Shown here in pieces: positions 8,620 through 12,519 of a DNA stretch of 12,519 nucleotides. The translations under genes and the position numbers were made by a program. Numbering within the stretch: the stretch's first letter is position 1; each line of letters opens with the position of its first letter. The DNA comes from Entrophospora sp. SA101 (lineage: Eukaryota; Glomeromycota; Glomeromycetes; Entrophosporales; Entrophosporaceae). Location: contig CAUDNR010004177.1 of assembly GCA_958430865.1 (NCBI GenBank), positions 40,156-52,674 of the forward strand, read 5' to 3'. The notes beneath the pieces are model-generated. The model was not told the origin of the DNA and searched no databases. It was given only the letters and a program-made list of their open reading frames with translations.

Positions 8620-8756
8620 TGTTGTGCTGAAAATAAAATCTATGTGAATTTGCAATTCACGTACGTGAAATTCAAATTAGCCAATCAGAATTTCATATCC
8701 AAACACCCCACCCAAAATTTTAATAGTTTCACATAGTTTCAATTTCACATACAACA
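8620..8756 (+). mobile_element. MITE family copy 3 (most complete), with CCAAT box
   Basis: This 137-bp copy has ends TGTTGTGCTGAAAA and TTTCACATACAACA and contains every block seen in the family: TATGTGAATTTGCAATTCAC, the palindrome TTCACGTACGTGAA, CAAATTAGCCAATCAGAA, TATCCAAACACCCCACCC, and a repeated ATAGTTTC/AATTTC tail. Copies 1 and 2 each lack one of these blocks, so they look like deletion derivatives of this form. It lies about 345 bp upstream of the start codon of the leftward membrane-protein gene. No transposase is present. Confidence 0.8.
8681..8685 (+). promoter_or_regulatory. CCAAT box within MITE copy 3
   Basis: This is the same AGCCAATCAGAA context as in copy 2. It lies about 405 bases upstream of the minus-strand gene's ATG. 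CCAAT boxes can act in either orientation, but regulation here is only a possibility. Confidence 0.3.
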
Positions 8757-9745
8757 ACATTACCCAAATATATAAATAAATATGATGCATTGTGAAATTA
8801 GAACAATGTGACAAAATCGTCACACACACATATTTTTGATGTAAAAAGTAGTCGGCCGTTTTTTTTTAATTTATTTTGAATTTTGTTTATGGAATTAACA
8901 CTTCTGATTTTAATTTAATTGATGCAATTGATCTAAAATTCCGTCAATCTACTTTATTAACCAAATTTAACCAACAAACTTATCAAAATATTATTTAAGA
9001 AGTAAATAAATCCCTTATTAAAAAATATAATTGGTTTCACTTTGTTTTTATTTTATTATTTTTTAATTTTAATTTTTAAAGGAAAATATATAATAAAAGG
9101 AATATTGGTTTTACTGGTTGGTTATTTTTTGAGATAATGACAATTGGTCAACTTCAAATACTAAAACAAAAATTTTTTAAAGTTTTATTGTTCATGACTC
9201 AAGTTTCAAAACTTATCGGTTAGTTTTTTCTTAAACTAAAACAGCATTTTGAAAATTCCAAATTTTGTAACTAAATGTGTTTTTCGTATTACATTATCAA
9301 ATTTGACAAACTCTTACCACACCTACCTCGGTTACACGACAAGGTTTTTTAGATGATCCGCACTTTATCAGGATTTTTATAATTTGAATCATGAATTTAT
9401 TTCAATTGGCTGACACATAAATTACCAACACTGTTATGAACACGGCATCTTTATTTAATTCGCAATTCGTGATAAATGTAATAATTACGATCAATTGTAT
9501 ATTGGCTCTGTGACCAAAATTTCAAAAAGCTGGAAGAAAATAACTAACCTGTATCGAATGTAAAATACCTTATGAATGTTCTAAACAAAATTTATAACAA
9601 AAAGTCCAAATTGTTCAGAAAAAGCTGAAAAAGATATTGGAAGACAATATTATTAGAAATGAACAACAAAATCACAATAAATAAAATAAATAAAATTACC
9701 AACGATGGAATTGAAGTATTCTTTTTAAAATACTATTGTTTCTAA
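8757..9745. other. Long AT-rich intergenic region
   Basis: I see no gene, RNA or complete repeat here. Homopolymer runs and short imperfect repeats are common. All reading frames are broken by stops at the density expected for this base composition. Confidence 0.5.
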
Positions 9746-10013
9746 AGATTGGAAATATCAATTAATTCAACCTCAAATGTTAAGGAAGACGTATCCCAAC
9801 CCAAAGTGGTTGAAGTAAAAAACAACGAACTATTAAAAATAATAAATTTGGTAGTGCAACAACAAATATCAAATTTTTCACAAAAAATGCCTGAATGATA
9901 TATCATACAGCCCAATGTGGTTAACAAAGAAGAGTTCAAGGAAGGTTATGAAGGATCGATATACATTTTATTTGATTTTCTTATTATTAACTCTGCATTT
10001 TACTGTCAATAGT
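9746..10013 (+). pseudogene. Possible coding relic, unidentified
   Basis: The frame is open from 9746 to a TGA at 9896-9898 (50 codons), then open again to a TAG near 10013. The first part is hydrophilic and protein-like (NVKEDVSQPKVVEVKNNELL, then a Gln-rich VVQQQ), unlike the Ile/Asn/Lys/Tyr noise typical of AT-rich spacers. There is no start codon or splice model and no family that I recognise. Chance remains a real alternative. The opposite-strand frame here looks like a shadow. Confidence 0.2.
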
Positions 10014-11038
10014 CAGAATCTTGAATCGTTTTTTAATCTTAGAAATTTAGAATGACAAAAGGCTCACTTTAATTGTAAATCTTGTTTCAGTGAGTGAAAT
10101 AAAGCCATATTCACAATATGGGGTAGAATGGAGAGCATTGTAATCTAATAAATTATAATTTGTTGTCATCATATTTGCTTTAGTGTTATAAATTCTATTA
10201 TTATATTTAAAAAAGATAAGTTTATTGAAAAATGATATAACAGTTGATTTATCATGAACAGACAAGGGTATTTGAATATATAGTTAGAATCATTATTTAA
10301 AAGAATTTTATTGAGTATGAATATATTTAAATTTATATAATAATTAATATTCTAGTTTATATTACTGCTATTAATATTACTTACTATTGATACACTACTA
10401 TTAGAATAAGAATTGTTACGCGACCATTATTATTATTATTATTATCATCATCATCGTCATTATTAAATCCTTTCTTTGTATATGATCATTTGATATTATC
10501 GTTATTATCGTTTATTTGAAAGTAAAAAATATTAAAAAAACAACAAATAAACAAATAGATAATTAATAAATAGCTTTTATCGCTTTTCCCTAAGTGAACA
10601 ATTAATCTTACTATGAGTGAATTTACTCGAGCAAACATTATTTCTTTAAAAAAAATGTTTATTGTGTCTAAACACCTTTAAAAAGACAATACTGTATATT
10701 TAAAAGTTTTTTAAAAAAAAGATGCGCCCAATTATTTTTTCTATGGGATGAGAAACTTTGACTATAAACCTGGTATAATAATACAACTTGAAAACATTGC
10801 TAGAATGGGTATGAGGTTTTAATTTATTAATTAGTAGACACGTTTTGAGAAAAGTTATACTGTACATTTAAACAAAATTGATCGACATTTTTGAATGATC
10901 ACGCGAGAGACCGTATCCTTAAGAACAAATTTAAATTTGTAAATTATCAACATCTTATAATAATAGACTGGGGATTTTCTTACTAAATTAATTTGTGTCA
11001 CGATTAAATTATAAATTTGGGGCAAATTTTTTAAAAAA
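10014..11038. other. Intergenic region upstream of the deneddylase gene
   Basis: Non-coding AT-rich DNA that includes a trinucleotide tract (10426-10463). Two loosely similar direct segments around ACTGTATATTTAAA (10690-10703) and ACTGTACATTTAAA (10859-10872) stand out weakly. The deneddylase promoter should lie near the right end, but no distinct element was identified. Confidence 0.4.
10426..10463. repeat. ATT/ATC trinucleotide repeat
   Basis: About six ATT units are followed by ATC units with one CGT interruption. It is an ordinary microsatellite outside any gene. Confidence 0.7.
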
Positions 11039-12201
11039 ATGGCAAAAAAAGTTTTGTCATATTATGATGTTATACTTTATGAAGAGGTGATCTATTATCA
11101 AACTTTTCATATGAATATAACAATTATTAAATAAATAAATAAACAAATAGTCTTGTTATTTTAGGATGTAAAATTATTTGATGATTATAACTGGATCAAT
11201 GATCAATGTATTGATTTTTATATAGAGTAAGTGATTGATAATTTTTTGATTGTTGGAGTGTGTATAATTAATAAATCTTTTTATATATATATATATATTT
11301 ATTTATTTATTTAAGATATATTGAGAATAATTTTAAACAAAAAGCAAACTCTGATTTCCAGATATTTTTTCTTAGACCAGCATTAATTTACCTTATATCC
11401 AATGCTGCTGGTAAATTAGGAAACAATTTTGTGGATATTAATTAATTAATTCTAATTAAATTATTATTAATATTTATTAACCAACCTATTTATTAATTAT
11501 ATTTTAAAGATACAAAATATTTTAAAAATGTTATCCCAAATCAAGTATTTTCATCAGAAATATTTTTTATGATAATAAATAACAATTTAAATGTAAATCA
11601 ACCAAGAGGTGGAACTCATTGGTCATTATTAATCTATGTTAAAGGGCTTAATACATTTTTTCATTTTGATAGTTGTCATAATATGAATGAAAAGATTGCT
11701 AAATTTAATGCACTTAAATTTTCAGAAATTATTAAAATTCAAGGTACTGAATAAAAATAACTATTAATGATTAATCAATCAGTCAATCAATTAATTCATA
11801 ATATTTTATTTAGATTATAAATTCAAATATATGAAAACTTTGACACAAGAGAATGGTATATTATTTTAATATATTTTTTATTGCATATTCAATAATCACA
11901 CACTCACTAATCATCTATTACTTATCACATTATAATTAGGCACAGGTAAATAAAAATAAATAATACATTTTCTATTAATACTAATTACTAATATTCTTCT
12001 ATTATTTATCATTATATTATAGAATGTGGAATATATGTTTTATCTTTTATGGATGTACTTTATAAAAGATTCTTGGATTATTCATCATTAGACAAATTAG
12101 ATGTTGAGAAATTACTTGAAATCAGTCGTGATGATGTTTTGCCTGCTAAAATAATGAGAGAAAACTTGAGAAATCTGGTTGAGAAACTTAAAATAAAATG
12201 A
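11039..12201 (+). CDS. SENP8: NEDD8-specific cysteine protease (SENP8/NEDP1/DenA type, C48)
   Basis: This Ulp1-like peptidase family matures the NEDD8/Rub1 precursor and removes NEDD8 from substrates such as cullins. Exons: 11039-11086, 11165-11226, 11316-11410, 11510-11743, 11814-11855, 11940-11945 (6 nt) and 12023-12201. They join to 221 aa, close to human SENP8 at 212. The start VLSYYDVILYEEDV...WINDQCIDFYIE matches the family's VLSY...D/S-V...WLND entry. The catalytic set is complete: His105 in GGTHWSLLIY, Asp122 in HFDS, Gln158 (oxyanion hole) and Cys164 in ECGIYV. The residue before the Cys is Glu instead of the usual Asp. The Gln-to-Cys distance of six residues fits the family only if the 6-nt micro-exon is included. 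SUMO-specific Ulp1 proteins are larger and lack this compact N-terminus, so NEDD8 is the more likely partner. Specificity is inferred from similarity, not shown. Confidence 0.9.
11940..11945 (+). other. Six-nucleotide micro-exon of the deneddylase
   Basis: GCACAG is flanked by an acceptor (TATAATTAG) and a donor (GTAAATA) and lies between introns of 84 and 77 nt, both of the gene's normal size. With phase-1 junctions on both sides it adds Gly161-Thr162 and completes Glu163, giving QENGTECG. That restores the family spacing Q-x-x-x-x-x-C. Skipping it keeps the frame but shortens the spacing by two residues. Confidence 0.75.
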
Positions 12202-12519
12202 TTAAATTAAATATTCAAGTTAACTAAATAAATCAAGTAATCACATTATTAAACAATTGTCCATTTTTCTCCTTCATTTTATTGTTGTTTTTTGAACAAT
12301 CAATTCTCTTTAGTGTTAATGGAATCTTTAAAAAATTTCCGATAATTTTCTCCATAGAGATTTGAAATAAAAAATAACTAACAATTTTTTTTCTCTTTTA
12401 ATATAATAATGATTTTGAAGTGTCAAATTTTATAGCGTTAATTAGAGTTATTCCATGATCTCAATATTATCACAACTCCGACCATGATAAGTAATTAAAA
12501 TGTTATTATATAATTCACA
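12202..12519. other. Downstream region to the window end
   Basis: Apart from the possible poly(A) signal near its start, I see nothing to annotate. The sequence is AT-rich with no coding pattern on either strand. Confidence 0.4.
12227..12232 (+). terminator. Possible poly(A) signal of the deneddylase gene
   Basis: AATAAA occurs 26 bases after the stop codon. The motif is common by chance in such AT-rich DNA, so this is only a candidate. Confidence 0.25.

Noticed and set aside
9742..9939. 65-codon minus-strand open frame
   Set aside because: It is the complement of the more protein-like plus-strand frame, and its Cys/Thr/Ser-rich product shows no known motif.
10047..10265. 72-codon minus-strand open frame
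   Set aside because: The composition is noise-like, with no homologous motif, neighbouring exon or conserved context.
10685..10875. Pair of similar ACTGTAYATTTAAA segments as transposon ends
   Set aside because: They are in direct orientation, short and AT-rich, with no flanking duplication.

Overview
The window is eukaryotic nuclear DNA. It is very AT-rich, its genes are broken by many short introns (65-113 nt, nearly all GT...AG), and the intergenic DNA holds non-autonomous DNA transposons. The gene set points to a fungus: a stand-alone riboflavin-pathway DHBP synthase, a NEDD8 protease and a sterol Δ7-reductase-like gene. The composition, the intron style and the Δ7-reductase fit an arbuscular mycorrhizal fungus (Glomeromycotina, Rhizophagus-like). 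That placement is inference and was not tested by search.

Layout. Positions 1-66 hold a nested palindrome that looks like the end of a repeat element. 86-1518 is a transposon-like element with 75-bp terminal inverted repeats (TIRs). Nine bases later, 1528-2573 is a second element with Tc1/mariner-type ends flanked by TA. Neither encodes a transposase. RIB3 (five exons, 246 aa, intact) follows at 2751-3829. Three related short inverted-repeat elements (MITEs) lie at 3900-4001, 4340-4456 and 8620-8756; two carry a CCAAT box. At 4492-6378 is a 7-dehydrocholesterol reductase (DHCR7) homologue that appears dead: it has a frameshift, a lost splice acceptor and an in-frame TAG within about 510 bp. 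Convergent to it, 8275-6659 on the minus strand encodes an intact six-exon, 388-aa multi-pass membrane protein that I do not recognise. About 2.8 kb of mostly non-coding DNA follows. The window then holds a seven-exon SENP8/NEDP1/DenA-type deneddylase (11039-12201, 221 aa). Its reading needs a 6-nt micro-exon placed just before the catalytic cysteine.

The genes do not form a pathway unit: riboflavin synthesis, sterol reduction, an unknown membrane protein and NEDD8 processing. Points most worth checking are the DHCR7 decay against intact neighbours, the micro-exon that sets active-site spacing in the protease, and the CCAAT-bearing MITE family beside these genes. All exon boundaries below were worked out by hand from reading phase, splice signals and family motifs.
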